A DNA stretch of 64,000 nucleotides from Xestospongia bergquistia (Eukaryota > Porifera > Demospongiae > Haplosclerida > Petrosiidae). The translations under genes and the position numbers were made by a program. The stretch lies in assembly GCA_963965975.1 (NCBI GenBank), contig OZ014416.1, positions 4,712,001-4,776,000 of the forward strand. Direction: 5' to 3'. A model generated the notes under the pieces. It worked only from the letters and a program-made list of their open reading frames with translations, ran no database searches and was not told the DNA's origin. This document shows positions 1-15,213 of this stretch, in pieces (position 1 is the first letter of the stretch; every line of letters starts with the position of its first letter).

Positions 1-3000
1 TTCTATTGCTTTTGTTTCAATTATTATGGTGTTGTCATTTCTTGCCATCTTAATGTGTCTTTTACATTATAATTGTCAGTAAGAGTGACATATTGTAATG
101 TATATTCTATGTGTATCAAATGTAATTTTGTTTTGTTTACTCTATTGCTTTTATTTTACGTTTAATGGTGTTGTCATTACTTACAATGTTAATTTGTCTT
201 TTACAATATAATAGTCCATAAGTGTGATATATTGCGATATAAATTCTATGTGTATCAAAAGCAATTTTGTCGTTTTGTTCACTTTATTGCTTTTGTTTCA
301 TCTTTTATAGTGTTCTCGTTACTTGCCATATTAATGTGTCCTTTACAATATAATAGTCAATAAATGTGATATATTGTAATGTAAATTCTATGTGTATCAA
401 ATGCAATTTTATCGTTTTGTTCACTCGATTGTTTTTCTTTCAACTTTTATGGTGTTGTCATTACTTGCCATCTTAATGTGTCTTTTACAATTTAAAAGTC
501 AGTAAATGTGATATATAATATATATTGTAATGTAAATTCTATGTGTATCAAATGCAATTTCGTCGTTTTGTTCACTCTATTGCTTTTGTTTAAACTTTTA
601 TAGTGTTGTCATTACTTGTCATATTAATGTGTCTTTTACATTATAATAGTCAGTAAAAGTGATATATTGTAATAAAATTCTATGAATATCAAATGCAATG
701 TTGTCGTTTTGTTCATTCTATTGCTTTTGTTTCAACTTTTATGGTTTTGTCATTTCTTGCCATCTCAATGTGTCTTTTACATTATAATAGTCAGTAACAG
801 TGACATATTGTAATGTATATTCTATGTGTATCAAATGTAATTTTGTCGTTTTGTTTACTCTATTGCTTTTATTTCACGTTTAATGGTGTTGTCTTTACTT
901 ACAATGTTAATTTGTCTTTTACAATATAATAGTCAATAAGTGTGATATATTGCGATATAAATTCTATGTGTATCAAATGCAATTTTGTCGTTTTGTTCAC
1001 TTTATTGCTTTTGTTTCAACTTTTATAGTGTTGTCATCACTTGCCATCTTAAATGTGTCTTTCACAATATAATAGTCAATAAGAGTGATATATTGTAATG
1101 TAAAATCTATGTGTATCAAATGCAATTTTGTCGTTTTGTTCACTCTATTGTTTTTCTTTCAACTTTTATGGTGTTGTCATTACTTGCCATCTTAATGTGC
1201 CTTTTACAATTTAAAAGTCAGTAAATGTGATATATAGATATATTGTAATGTAAATTCTAAGTGTACCTAATGCAATTTCGTCGTTTTGTTCATTCTATTG
1301 CTTTTATTTCTACTTTTATGGTGTTGTCATTTCTTGCCATCTTAATATGTCTTTTACATTATAATAGTCAGTAAGAGTGACATATTGTAATGGATGTTCT
1401 ATGTGTATCAAATGTAATTTTGTTTTGTTTACTCTATTGCTTTTACTTCACGTTTAATGGTGTTGTCATTACTTACAATGTTAATTTGTCTTTTACAATA
1501 TAATAGTCAATAAGTGTGATATATTGCGATATAAATTCTATGTGTATCAAAAGCAATTTTGTCGTTTTGTTCACTTTATTGCTTTTGTTTCAACTTAAAT
1601 AGTGTTGTCGTTACTTGCCATATTAATGTGTCATTTACAATATAATAGTCAATAAATGTGATATATTGTAATGTAAATTCTATGTGTATCAAATGCTATT
1701 TTGTCGTTTTGTTCACTCTATTGTTTTTCTTTCAACTTTTATGGTGTTGTCATTACTTGCCATCTTAATGTGTCTTTTACAATTTAAAAGTCAGTAAATG
1801 TGATATATATATATATTGTAATGTAAATTCTATGTGTATCAAATGCAATTTCGTCGTTTTGTTCACTCTATTGCTTTTGTTTAAACTTTTATAGTGTTGT
1901 CATTTCTTGTCATATTAATGTGTCTTTTACAATATAATATTCAATAAGTGTGATATATTGTAATGTAAATTCTATGTGTATCAAATATAATTTTGTCGTT
2001 TTGTTCGCTCTATTGCTTTTATTTCAACTTTTATGGTGTTGTCATTACTTGCCATCTTAATGTGTCTTTTACATTATAATAGTCAGTAAAAGTGATATAT
2101 TGTAATGTAAATACTATGAATATCAAATGCAATGTTGTCGTTTTGTTCATTCTATTGCTTTTGTTTCAACTTTTATGGTTTTGTCATTTCTTGCCATCTT
2201 AATGTGTCTTTTACATTATAATAGTCAGTAAGAGTGACATATTGTAATGTATATTCTATGTGTATCAAATGTAATTTTGTCGTTTTGTTTACTCTATTGC
2301 TTTTATTTCACGTTTAATGGTGTTGTCATTACTTACAATGTTAATTTGTCTTTTACAATATAATAGTCAATAAGTGTGATATATCTTAATATAAATTCTA
2401 TGTGTATCAAATGCAATTTTGTCGTTTTGTTCACTTTATTGCTTTTGTTTCAACTTTTATAGTGTTGTCGTTACTTGCCATGTTAATTGTCATTTACAAT
2501 ATTAATAGTCAATAAATGTGATATATTGTAATGTAAATTCTATGAGTATCAAATTCAATTTTGTCGTTTTGTTCATTCTATTGCTTTTGTTTCAACTTTT
2601 ATGTTGTTGTCATCACTTGCCATCTTAAATTTGTCTTTCACAATATAATAGTCAATAAGAGTGATATATTGTAATGTAAATTCTATGTGTATCAAATGCA
2701 ATTTTGTCGTTTTGTTCACTCTATTGTTTTTCTTTCAACTTTTATGGTGTTGTCATTACTTGCCATCTTAATGTGCCTTTTACAATTTAAAAGTCAGTAA
2801 ATGTGATATGTAGATATATTGTAATGTAAATTCTAAGTGTACCAAATGCAATTTCGTCGTTTTGTTCATTCTATTGCTTTTATATTAACTTTTATGGTGT
2901 TGTCATTACTTGCCATCTTAATGTGTCTTTTACATTATAATAGTCAGTAAGAGTAATATATTGTAATGTAAATTCTATGAATATCGAATGTAATTTTGTT

Positions 3001-6000
3001 GTTGTTTTCACTCTTTTGCTTTTGTTTCAACTTTTATGGTGTTGTCATTACTTGCCATCTTAATGTGTCTTTTACATTATAATAGTCAGTAAGAGTGATA
3101 TATTGTATTGTAAATTCTATGTGGAACAAATACAATTTTGTCGTTTTGTTCATTCTAGTGCTTTTATTTCAAGATTTTTGGTGTTGTCATTACTTGCCAT
3201 CTTAAATGTGTCTTTTACAATATAATAGTCAATGAGAGTGATATATTGTAATGTAAATTCTATGTATATCAAATGCCAGTTTGTTGTTTTTGTACACTCT
3301 ATTGCTTTTACTTTAATTTTTATGGTGTTGTCATTACTTGTCATCTTAATGTGTCTTTTACAATTTAAAAGTCAATAAATGATATATATATATATATATT
3401 AATGTAAATTCTAAGTGTATCAAATGCAATTTTGTTGTTTTGTTCATTCTATTGCTTTTACTTCAATTTTTATGATGTTGTCATTACTTGCCATCTTAAT
3501 GTGTCTTTTACATTATAATAGTCAGTAAGAGTGATATATTTTAATGTAAATTCTATGAATATCGAATGCTATTTTGTCGTTTTGTTCATTCTATTGCTTT
3601 GCTTCAACATTTATGGTGTTTTCATTATTTGCCATCTTAATGTGTCTTTTGCATTATAATAGTCAGTAAGAGTGATATATTGTAATGTAAATTCTATGAA
3701 TATCGAATGCAATTTTGTCGTTTTGTTCATTCTATTGCTTTTGTTTGAACTTTTATGGTGTTGTCATTACTTGCCATCTTAATGTGTCCTTTACAATATA
3801 ATAGTCAATAAGTGTAACATATTGTAAAGTAAATTCTATGTGCATCAAATGAAATTTTGTCGTTTTGTTTACTCTATTGCTTTTGTTTCACGTTTAATGG
3901 TGTTGTCATTAGTTACAATGTTAATGTGTGTTTTACAATATAATAGTCAGTAAGTGTGACATATTATAATGTAAATTCTATGTATATCAAATGCAATTTT
4001 GTCGTTTTGTTCACTCTATTGTTTTCTTTCAACTTTTATAGTGTTGTCGTTACTTGCCATATTAATGTGTCTTTTACAATGTAATAGTCAATAAGTGTGA
4101 TATGTTGTAATGTAAATTCTATCTGTATCAAATACAATTTTGTCGTTTTGTTCATTCTATTGCTTTTACTTCAACTTTTATGGTGTTGTCATTACTTGCC
4201 ATCTTAATGTGTCTTTTACATTATAATAGTCAGTAAGAGTGATATATTGTAATGTAAATTCTATGTGTATCCAATGTAATTTTGTCGTTTTGTTTATTCT
4301 ATTTCTTTTATTCACGTTTTATTGTGTTGTCATTACTTACAATGTTAATGTGTCTTTTACAATATAAATGTCAGTAAGTGTGATATATTATAATGTAAAT
4401 TCTATGTATATCAAATGCAATTTTGTCGTTTTGTTCACTCTATTGTTTTCTTTCAACTTTTGTAGTGTTGTCGTTACTTGCCACATAAATGTGTCTTTTA
4501 CGATATAATAGTCAATAAGTGTGATATATTGTAATGTAAATTCTATCTGTATCAAATACAATTTTGTCGTTTTGCTCATTGTATTGCTTTTACTTCAACT
4601 TTTATGGTGTTGTCATTACTTGCCATCTTAATGTGTCTTTTACATTATAATAGTCAGTAAGAGTGATATATTGTAATGTAAATTCTATGTGTATCCAATG
4701 TAATTTTGTCGTTTTGTTTACTCTATTTCTTTTATTTCACGTTTTATTGTGTTGTCATTACTTACAATGTTAATGTGTCTTTTACAATATAATAGTCAGT
4801 AAGTGTGATATATTGTAATGTAAATTCTATGTGTATCAAATGCAATTTTGTCGTTTTGTTCACTCTATTGCTTTTCTTTCAACTTTTATAGTGTTGTCGT
4901 TACTTGCCATATTAACGTGTCTTTTACAATATAATAGTCAATAAGCGTTATATATTGTAATGTAAATTCTATGTGTATCAAATACAATTTTGTCGTTTTG
5001 TTCATTCTATTGCTTTTAATCAACTTTTATGGTGTTGTCATTACTTGCCACCTTAATGTGTCTTTTACAATATAATAGTGAATAAGTGTGATATATTGTA
5101 ATGTAAATTCTATATGTATCAAAAGCAATTTTGATATTTTGTTCACTCTATTGCTTTTCTTTCAACTTTTATGGTGTTATCAAAAGTTGCCATCTTAATG
5201 TGTCTTTTACAATATAATAGTGAATAAGTGTGACATATTGTAATATATATTCTATGTGTATCAAATGTAATTTTGTCGTTTTGTTTACTCTATTGCTTTT
5301 ATTTCAACTTTTATGGTGTTGTCATCACTTACAATGTTAATGTGTCTTTTAAAATATAATAGTCAATAAGAGTAATATATTGTGATGAAAATTCTATGTG
5401 TATCAAATGCAATTTTGTCGTTTTGTTCTATCTATTGTTTTTGTTTCAAATTTTATAGTGTTGTCATTACTTGCCATTTTAATATGTCTTTTACAATATA
5501 ATGGTCAGTATGTGTGATATATTGTAATGTAAATTCTATGTATATGAAATGCCAGTTTGTTGTTTTTGTACACTCTATTGCTTTTATTTTAATTTTTATG
5601 GTGTTGTCATTACTTGCCATCTTAATGTTGTCTTTTACAATTTAAAAGTCAGTAAATGTGATATATATATATATATATTGTAATGTAAATTCTAAGTGTA
5701 TCGAATGCAATTTTGTCGTTTTGTTCATTCTATTGCTTTTATTTCAACCTTCATGGTGTTGTCATTACTTGCCATATTAATGAGTCTTTTACATTATAAT
5801 AGTCAGTAAGAGTGATATATTGTAATGTAAATTCTATGAATATCGAATGCAATTTTGTCATTTTGTTCATTCTATTGCTTTTGTTTCAACTTTTATGGTG
5901 CTGTCATTACTTGTCATCTTAATGTGTCTTTTACAATTTAATAGTCAATAAGTGTGATATATTATATTGTAAATTCTATGTGTATCAAATGCAATTTTGA

Positions 6001-6940
6001 TATTTTGTTCACACTATTGCTTTTCTTTCAACTTCTATGGTGTTGTCAAAGCTTGCCGTCTTAATGTGTCTTTTACAATATAATTGTCAATAAGTATGAT
6101 ATATTGTATTGTAAATTCTATGTGTATCAAATGCAATTTTGTCATTTTGTTCACTCTATTGCTTTTCTTTCAACTTTTATGGTGTTGTCAAAACTTGCCA
6201 TCTTAATGTGTGTTTTACAATATAATAGTCAATAAGTGTGATATATTGTAATGTAAATTCTATGTGTATCAAATGCAATTTTGTCGTTCTGTTCACTCTA
6301 TTGCTTTTCTTTCAACTTTTATGGTGTTGTCAAAACTTGCCATCTTAATGTGTCTTTTACATTATAATAGTCAGTAAGTGTGATATACTGTAACTATGTG
6401 TAGTAAATGCAATTTTGTCATTTTATTCATTCTATTGGTTTTATTTCAACTTTTATGGTGTTGTCATTACTTACCATCATAATGTGTACTTTACAATATA
6501 ATAGTGAATAAGTGTGACATATTGTAATATATATTCTATGTGTATCAAATGTAATTTTGTCATTTTGTTTACTCTATTGCTTTTATTTCAACTTTTATGG
6601 TGTTGTCATCACTTACAATGTTAATGTGTCTTTTAAAATATAATAGTCAATAAGAGTGATATATTGTAATGAAAATTCTATGTGTATCAAATGCAATTTT
6701 GTCGTTTTGTTCTATCTATTGCTTTTGTTTCAAATTTTATAGTGTTGTCATTACTTGCCATTTTAATGTGTCTTTTACAATATAATGGTCATTATGTGTG
6801 ATATATTGTAATGTAAATTCTATGTATATGAAATGCCAGTTTGTTGTTTTTGTACACTCTATTGCTTTTATTTTAATTTTTATGGTGTTGTCATTACTTG
6901 CCATCTTAATGTGTCTTTTACAATTTAAAAGTCAGTAAAT

Positions 6941-6974
<34 letters not shown>

Positions 6975-9900
6975 AATGTAAATTCTAAGTATATCGAATG
7001 CAATTTTGTCGTTTTGTTCATTCTATTGCTTTTATTTCAACCTTTATGGTGTTGTCATTCTTGCCATATTAATGAGTCTTTTACATTATAATAGTCAGTA
7101 AGAGTGATATATTGTAATGTAAATTCTATGAATATTGAATGCAATTTTGTCGTTTTGTTCATTCTATTGCTTTTGTTTCAACTTTTATGTTGCTGTCATT
7201 ACTTGTCATCTTAATGTGTCTTTTACAATTTATAGTCAATAAGTGAGATATATTGTAATGTAAATTCTATGTGTATGAAATGCAATTTTATCGTTTTGTT
7301 CACTCTATTGCTTTTATTTCAACTTTTATGGTGTTGTCATTACTTGCCACCTTAATGTGTCTTTTACAATATAATAGTCAATAAGTGTGATATATTGTAT
7401 TGTAAATTCTATGTGTATCAAATGCAATTTTGTCGTTCTGTTCACTCTATTGCTTTTCTTTCAACTTTTATGGTGTTGTCATTACTTGCCATCTTAATGT
7501 GTCCTTTACAATATAATAGTCAATAAGTGTAACATATTGTAAAGTAAATTCTATGTGCATCAAATGAAATTTTGTCGTTTTGTTTACTCTATTGCTTTTG
7601 TTTCACGTTTAATGGTGTTGTCATTAGTTACAATGTTAATGTGTGTTTTACAATATAATAGTCAGTAAGTGTGACATATTATAATGTAAATTCTATGTAT
7701 ATCAAATGCAATTTTGTCGTTTTGTTCACTCTATTGTTTTCTTTCAACTTTTATAGTGTTGTCGTTACTTGCCATATTAATGTGTCTTTTACAATGTAAT
7801 AGTCAATAAGTGTGATATGTTGTAATGTAAATTCTATCTGTATCAAATACAATTTTGTCGTTTTGTTCATTCTATTGCTTTTACTTCAACTTTTATGGTG
7901 TTGTCATTACTTGCCATCTTAATGTGTCTTTTACATTATAATAGTCAGTAAGAGTGATATATTGTAATGTAAATTCTATGTGTATCCAATGTAATTTTGT
8001 CGTTTTGTTTATTCTATTTCTTTTATTTCACGTTTTATTGTGTTGTCATTACTTACAATGTTAATGTGTCTTTTACAATATAAATGTCAGTAAGTGTGAT
8101 ATATTATAATGTAAATTCTATGTATATCAAATGCAATTTTGTCGTTTTGTTCACTCTATTGTTTTCTTTCAACTTTTGTAGTGTTGTCGTTACTTGCCAC
8201 ATAAATGTGTCTTTTACGATATAATAGTCAATAAGTGTGATATATTGTAATGTAAATTCTATCTGTATCAAATACAATTTTGTCGTTTTGCTCATTGTAT
8301 TGCTTTTACTTCAACTTTTATGGTGTTGTCATTACTTGCCATCTTAATGTGTCTTTTACATTATAATAGTCAGTAAGAGTGATATATTGTAATGTAAATT
8401 CTATGTGTATCCAATGTAATTTTGTCGTTTTGTTTACTCTATTTCTTTTATTTCACGTTTTATTGTGTTGTCATTACTTACAATGTTAATGTGTCTTTTA
8501 CAATATAATAGTCAGTAAGTGTGATATATTGTAATGTAAATTCTATGTGTATCAAATGCAATTTTGTCGTTTTGTTCACTCTATTGCTTTTCTTTCAACT
8601 TTTATAGTGTTGTCGTTACTTGCCATATTAACGTGTCTTTTACAATATAATAGTCAATAAGCGTTATATATTGTAATGTAAATTCTATGTGTATCAAATA
8701 CAATTTTGTCGTTTTGTTCATTCTATTGCTTTTAATCAACTTTTATGGTGTTGTCATTACTTGCCACCTTAATGTGTCTTTTACAATATAATAGTGAATA
8801 AGTGTGATATATTGTAATGTAAATTCTATATGTATCAAAAGCAATTTTGATATTTTGTTCACTCTATTGCTTTTCTTTCAACTTTTATGGTGTTATCAAA
8901 AGTTGCCATCTTAATGTGTCTTTTACAATATAATAGTGAATAAGTGTGACATATTGTAATATATATTCTATGTGTATCAAATGTAATTTTGTCGTTTTGT
9001 TTACTCTATTGCTTTTATTTCAACTTTTATGGTGTTGTCATCACTTACAATGTTAATGTGTCTTTTAAAATATAATAGTCAATAAGAGTAATATATTGTG
9101 ATGAAAATTCTATGTGTATCAAATGCAATTTTGTCGTTTTGTTCTATCTATTGTTTTTGTTTCAAATTTTATAGTGTTGTCATTACTTGCCATTTTAATA
9201 TGTCTTTTACAATATAATGGTCAGTATGTGTGATATATTGTAATGTAAATTCTATGTATATGAAATGCCAGTTTGTTGTTTTTGTACACTCTATTGCTTT
9301 TATTTTAATTTTTATGGTGTTGTCATTACTTGCCATCTTAATGTTGTCTTTTACAATTTAAAAGTCAGTAAATGTGATATATATATATATATATTGTAAT
9401 GTAAATTCTAAGTGTATCGAATGCAATTTTGTCGTTTTGTTCATTCTATTGCTTTTATTTCAACCTTCATGGTGTTGTCATTACTTGCCATATTAATGAG
9501 TCTTTTACATTATAATAGTCAGTAAGAGTGATATATTGTAATGTAAATTCTATGAATATCGAATGCAATTTTGTCATTTTGTTCATTCTATTGCTTTTGT
9601 TTCAACTTTTATGGTGCTGTCATTACTTGTCATCTTAATGTGTCTTTTACAATTTAATAGTCAATAAGTGTGATATATTATATTGTAAATTCTATGTGTA
9701 TCAAATGCAATTTTGATATTTTGTTCACACTATTGCTTTTCTTTCAACTTCTATGGTGTTGTCAAAGCTTGCCGTCTTAATGTGTCTTTTACAATATAAT
9801 TGTCAATAAGTATGATATATTGTATTGTAAATTCTATGTGTATCAAATGCAATTTTGTCATTTTGTTCACTCTATTGCTTTTCTTTCAACTTTTATGGTG

Positions 9901-10656
9901 TTGTCAAAACTTGCCATCTTAATGTGTGTTTTACAATATAATAGTCAATAAGTGTGATATATTGTAATGTAAATTCTATGTGTATCAAATGCAATTTTGT
10001 CGTTCTGTTCACTCTATTGCTTTTCTTTCAACTTTTATGGTGTTGTCAAAACTTGCCATCTTAATGTGTCTTTTACATTATAATAGTCAGTAAGTGTGAT
10101 ATACCGTAACTATGTGTAGTAAATGCAATTTTGTCATTTTATTCATTCTATTGGTTTTATTTCAACTTTTATGGTGTTGTCATTACTTACCATCATAATG
10201 TGTACTTTACAATATAATAGTGAATAAGTGTGACATATTGTAATATATATTCTATGTGTATCAAATGTAATTTTGTCATTTTGTTTACTCTATTGCTTTT
10301 ATTTCAACTTTTATGGTGTTGTCATCACTTACAATGTTAATGTGTCTTTTAAAATATAATAGTCAATAAGAGTGATATATTGTAATGAAAATTCTACGTG
10401 TATCAAATGCAATTTTGTCGTTTCGTTCTATCTATTGCTTTTGTTTCAAATTTTATAGTGTTGTCATTACTTGCCATTTTAATGTGTCTTCTACAATATA
10501 ATGGTCATTATGTGTGATATATTGTAATGTAAATTCTATGTATATGAAATGCCAGTTTGTTGTTTTTGTACACTCTATTGCTTTTATTTTAATTTTTATG
10601 GTGTTGTCATTACTTGCCATCTTAATGTGTCTTTTACAATTTAAAAGTCAGTAAAT

Positions 10657-10690
<34 letters not shown>

Positions 10691-13340
10691 AATGTAAATT
10701 CTAAGTATATCGAATGCAATTTTGTCGTTTTGTTCATTCTATTGCTTTTATTTCAACCTTTATGGTGTTGTCATTCTTGCCATATTAATGAGTCTTTTAC
10801 ATTATAATAGTCAGTAAGAGTGATATATTGTAATGTAAATTCTATGAATATTGAATGCAATTTTGTCGTTTTGTTCATTCTATTGCTTTTGTTTCAACTT
10901 TTATGTTGCTGTCATTACTTGTCATCTTAATGTGTCTTTTACAATTTATAGTCAATAAGTGAGATATATTGTAATGTAAATTCTATGTGTATGAAATGCA
11001 ATTTTATCGTTTTGTTCACTCTATTGCTTTTATTTCAACTTTTATGGTGTTGTCATTACTTGCCACCTTAATGTGTCTTTTACAATATAATAGTCAATAA
11101 GTGTGATATATTGTATTGTAAATTCTATGTGTATCAAATGCAATTTTGATATTTTGTTCACACTATTGCTTTTCTTTCAACTTTTATGGTGTTGTCAAAG
11201 CTTGCCGTCTTAATGTGTCTTTTACAATATAATTGTCAATAAGTATGATATATTGTATTGTAAATTCTATGTGTATCAAATGCAATTTTGTCATTTTGTT
11301 CACTCTATTGCTTTTCTTTCAAGTTTTATGGTGTTGTCAAAACTTGCCATCTTAATGTGTCTTTTACAATATAATAGTCAATAAGTGTGATATATTGTAA
11401 TGTCAATTCTATGTGTATCAAATTCAATTTTGTCGTTCGGTTCACTCTTTTGCTTTTCTTTCAACTTTTATGGTGTTGTCAAAACTTGCCATCTTAATGT
11501 GTCTTTTACATTATAATAGTCAGTAAGTGTGATATATTGTAACTATGTGTAGTAAATGCAATTTTGTCATTTTATTCATTCTATTAGTTTTATTTCAACT
11601 TTTATGGTGTTGTCATTACTTGCCATCTTAATGTGTCCTTTACAATATTATAGTCAATAAGTGTGACATATCGTAATGTATATTCTATGTGTATCAAATG
11701 TAATTTTGTCGTTTTGTTTACTCTGTTGCTTTTATTTCACGTTTTATGGTGTTGTTATTACTTACAATGTTAATGTGTCTTTTACAATATAATAGTCAAT
11801 AAGTGTGATATATTGTAATATAAATTCTATGTGTATCAAATGCAATTTTGTCGTTTTGTTAACTCTATTGCTTTTGTTTAAACTTTTTTAGTGTTGTTGT
11901 TACTTGCCATATTAATGTGTCATTTACAATACAATAGTCATTAAGTGTGATATATTGTAATGTAAATTCTATGTGTATCAAATACAATTTTGTTGTTTTT
12001 GTACACTCTGTTGCTTTTATTTCAATTTTTATGGTGTTGTCATTACTTGTCATCTTAATGTGTCTTTTACATTATAATAGTTAGTAAGTATGATATATTG
12101 TAATGTAAATTCTATGTGTATCAAATGCAATTTTGTCATTTTGTTAACTCTATTGCTTTTATTTCAATTTTTATAGTGTTGTCATTACTTACAATGTTAA
12201 TGTGTATTTTACAATATAAGAGTCAGTATGTGTGATATATTGTAATGTAAATTCTATGTATATCAATCGCCAGTTTGTTGTTTTTGTACACTCTATTGCT
12301 TTTATTTTAATTTTTATGGTGTTGTCATTACTTGCTATCTTAATGTGTCTTTTATATTATAATAGTCAGTAAGAGTGATATATTGTAATGTAAATTCTAT
12401 GAATATCGAATGCAATTTTATTGTTTTGTTCACTCTATTGCTTTTGTTTCAACTTTTATGGTGTTGTCATTACTTGCGATCTTAATGTGTCCTTTACAAT
12501 ATAATAGTCAATACGTGTGACATATTGTAATGTAAATTCTATGTGTATCAAATGTAATTTTGTCGTTTTGTTTACTCTATTGCTTTTATTTCAACTTTTA
12601 TGGTGTTGTCATTACTTACAATGTGAATGTGTCTTTTACAATATAATAGTAAGTAAGTGTGATATATTCTAATGTTAATTCTATATGTATTGAATGCTAT
12701 TTTGTCATTTTATTGATTCTATTGCTTTTGTTTCAAGTTTTTTGGTGTTGTCATTTCTTGCCATCTTAATGTGTCCTTTACAATATAATAGTCAATAAGT
12801 GTGATATATTGTAATGTAAATTCTATGTGTATCAAATGCAATTTTATCGTTTTCTTTACTCTGTTGCTTTGTTTCAACTTTTATGGTGTTGTCATTACTT
12901 GCCATCTTAATGTGTCTTTTACTTTATAATAGTCAGTAAGTTTGATGTATATATATATATATATATTTTAATGTAAATTGTATGTGTTTCAAATGCAATT
13001 TTGTTATTTTGTTCACTCTATTGCTTTTATTTTAACTTATATGTTGTTGTCATTACTTTCCATCTTACTTTGTCTTTTACATTATAATAGTCAGTAAGTG
13101 TGATATATTGTAATGTAAATTCTAAGTATATAGAATGCAATGTTGTTGTTTTGTTCACTCTATTGCTTTTGTGTCCACCTTTATGTTGCTGTCATTACTT
13201 GTCATCTGAATGTGTCCATTTAAATATAATTATCTAAATGTGTGTCCTTTACAATATTTATATCATAATGTAAATTCTGAGTGGATTGAATGTAATTTTG
13301 CTATTTTATTCACTATATTTTTTTTTGTTTTCACATTTAT
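1..13340. repeat. Satellite array, ~142-bp monomer, about 94 copies
   Basis: The whole stretch is head-to-tail copies of one AT-rich monomer of about 142 bp. Landmarks recur in every copy: CTATTGCTTTT, GGTGTTGTCATTACTTGCC, TTAATGTGTCTTTTACA, ATAATAGTCA and TGTAATGTAAATTCTATG. Monomers differ by scattered substitutions and by short internal TA-repeat expansions (for example near 3380, 5665, 6945, 10660 and 12945). The array starts before the window. On the right it decays over the last few monomers (about 13190-13340) into unique sequence. Variant monomers recur every 4 to 6 units in the first 3 kb, showing higher-order structure. All reading frames here are short and arise from the repeat itself. 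Confidence 0.97.
3781..11148. repeat. Tandem duplication of a ~3.7-kb, 26-monomer satellite block
   Basis: About 3781-7428 and 7496-11148 are near-identical at an offset of 3715-3716 bp, which is 26 monomers. The offset shifts by one because the second copy has an extra T near 8026. Only a handful of other differences are visible, for example near 6389/10105 and 6677/10397. Single monomers elsewhere in the array differ far more than these two blocks do, so the duplication is much younger than the array. A further partial copy (about 11140-11570) resembles 9700-10130. Confidence 0.9.
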
Positions 13341-13383
13341 GACGCTGGATTTATGCATAAATGTGACAAGTGTTCTATTCTTT

Positions 13384-13556
13384 AGATAACTTCCCAGTAA
13401 TAACTTCTCGCGTCATTGATAAAATCAGGTCTTTACCACTCTCCTCCACTGATTATAATAAACCATCTTTTGTCGAAACAGTTATTGAATCTACTTCAGG
13501 GGCTTGTCCACAACCTACTAGTCAACTGCTTTTATCATCAAATGAACGCTCTTAAA
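13384..13556 (+). other. Exon-like segment at the satellite edge
   Basis: A reading frame richer in G+C than its surroundings follows a pyrimidine-rich stretch ending in TTTAG (to about 13383). It runs about 57 codons to a TAA and is followed at once by AATAAATAAA. The composition (SRVIDKIRSLPLSS, PTSQLLLSSNERS) looks protein-like, and it could be a terminal exon. No upstream exon is visible because the satellite begins just before it. I do not recognise a family. Confidence 0.3.
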
Positions 13557-13677
13557 TAAATAAATCAGTAAAAGGTTCACAGAATACATTATGAGTATTT
13601 ATACTATATTGATCTGATCACTATATATAGAGAAGTGTTTATTCAGTAGCTCTCCTCATAACAGGTACATATGTCAG

Positions 13678-14070
13678 ATGGTATATGAAAAACGTAATAT
13701 GAAGAGGCACTTTATGGGAGCTAAACATCTTAATACTCTATTGGAGGTAAATGACATTACAGCTATGTAGTATTAGAAAAGTTTACATTATTACAGTACA
13801 TAAAGAAATCTCTCTCATCTAATACTGAGAGAGATACTCAAGTTTACTTCAAGTTTCAACTTCGTCCTGGAGTGATTGAATTAGGTAAATTACACATTCA
13901 AAAATTAAACAGGATTTAATTATCATCATCATCATTATTATTATTATTATTATGTTCTTTTGAGCAATATGGCAGACACAACACATTAGAAGATCATGAT
14001 GTTTCAAATCCACCATCACTACCTGAAGAAAGCAATGAAGTAGGTCACATTGATGAGAAGATAATATCAG
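13678..14070 (+). other. Three exon-like segments of an unrecognised gene
   Basis: The segments are 13678-13746 (CAG before, GAG|GTAAAT after, 23 codons, begins MVYEKRNMKRHF), 13797-13884 (TTACAG before, TTAG|GTAAAT after) and 13965-14070 (TTTTGAG before, ATCAG|GTAATT after; frame QYGRHNTLEDHD). The first two join in phase. The third does not join the second in its only open frame, so one boundary is wrong or the gene is broken. The third segment is repeated in inverted orientation at 15406-15511. No family recognised. Confidence 0.35.
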
Positions 14071-14273
14071 GTAATTCCAAACTGTGTAAGTATGATATTT
14101 GTGTCTATAAGTATTTATATATGTATGTAATGAGATACATCTTATGACTTTATAATCTATACATTTTTAATTGACAACTTTATATAACCCTGAGTGCTTT
14201 TTAAACAATTACTTCTTTACTAAAAGGATCATAGTAGCATAGTATGACTCTCATAAGAATCTACAATAAGTCG

Positions 14274-14322
<49 letters not shown>

Positions 14323-15149
14323 AATTGAATGGACACATTCAGATGACAAGTAATGACAGCATCATAAATGTGGAAACAAAATGAAGAGAGCAAATAAAAG
14401 GACAAAATTGCATTCAAATATAGCCACAAGATTTGTGAAATTATGAAACAGAATCAATCAGCCAAGAAAATTAATTATCTCCCAGTTATAATAATAAATA
14501 CCGAAAGCACAACTACCTACTTGTGATATTTACTACAATATTCCGGGAGTACCTGCAAATAAATTTGTATCACCATGTATGTTTCCTTATAATTCTCTTA
14601 TAGCAATCAATGTGTAGATTTGTTCATTATAGTTTGATGATTTCCTTTGAGGTTTCACACCAGAACACAGAGACACCTATTAAAGTACATACTGGTATCA
14701 TAGAAATAGTATATAGCACTTCTGATAGTTCAAAACCAATATCACATATTGTGTAGTAACTTCAATTAAGTTGTCACTAGTTTCCATATGTATTAGATGT
14801 ATATGTATATAGTGTCACATACAGAGTAGTATCTAAATGTGTACATGTGTACACATGTGGACACACTTCACAGTCACCACACATAATTTTATAATTATAG
14901 CTTTTATGTAACTTTCTGTTACATAATGTGCATCTTGGATATTATGAGCTCTTACATTCTATTTGTTATTATTTAAAATATAATTGAACTTGGAGATAAT
15001 TAATTTTTTTGGCTGAATGATTCTGTTTCATAATTTCACAAATCTTGTGGCAGTATTTGAATGCAATTTTGTCCTTTTATTTGCTCTCTTCATTTTGTTT
15101 TCACATTTATGATGCTGTCATTACTTGTCATCTGAATGTGTCCTTTCAA

Positions 15150-15213
<64 letters not shown>

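Noticed and set aside
3150-12053. Reverse-strand frames of about 60 codons with repeated peptide text in the satellite
   Set aside because: They are repeated with the monomer, lie in noncoding-like AT-rich sequence, have no splice or start context, and two are identical only because of the 3.7-kb duplication.
1-13340. CRISPR array
   Set aside because: Units are contiguous 142-bp tandem monomers with no short repeat plus unique spacer pattern, in a eukaryotic context.
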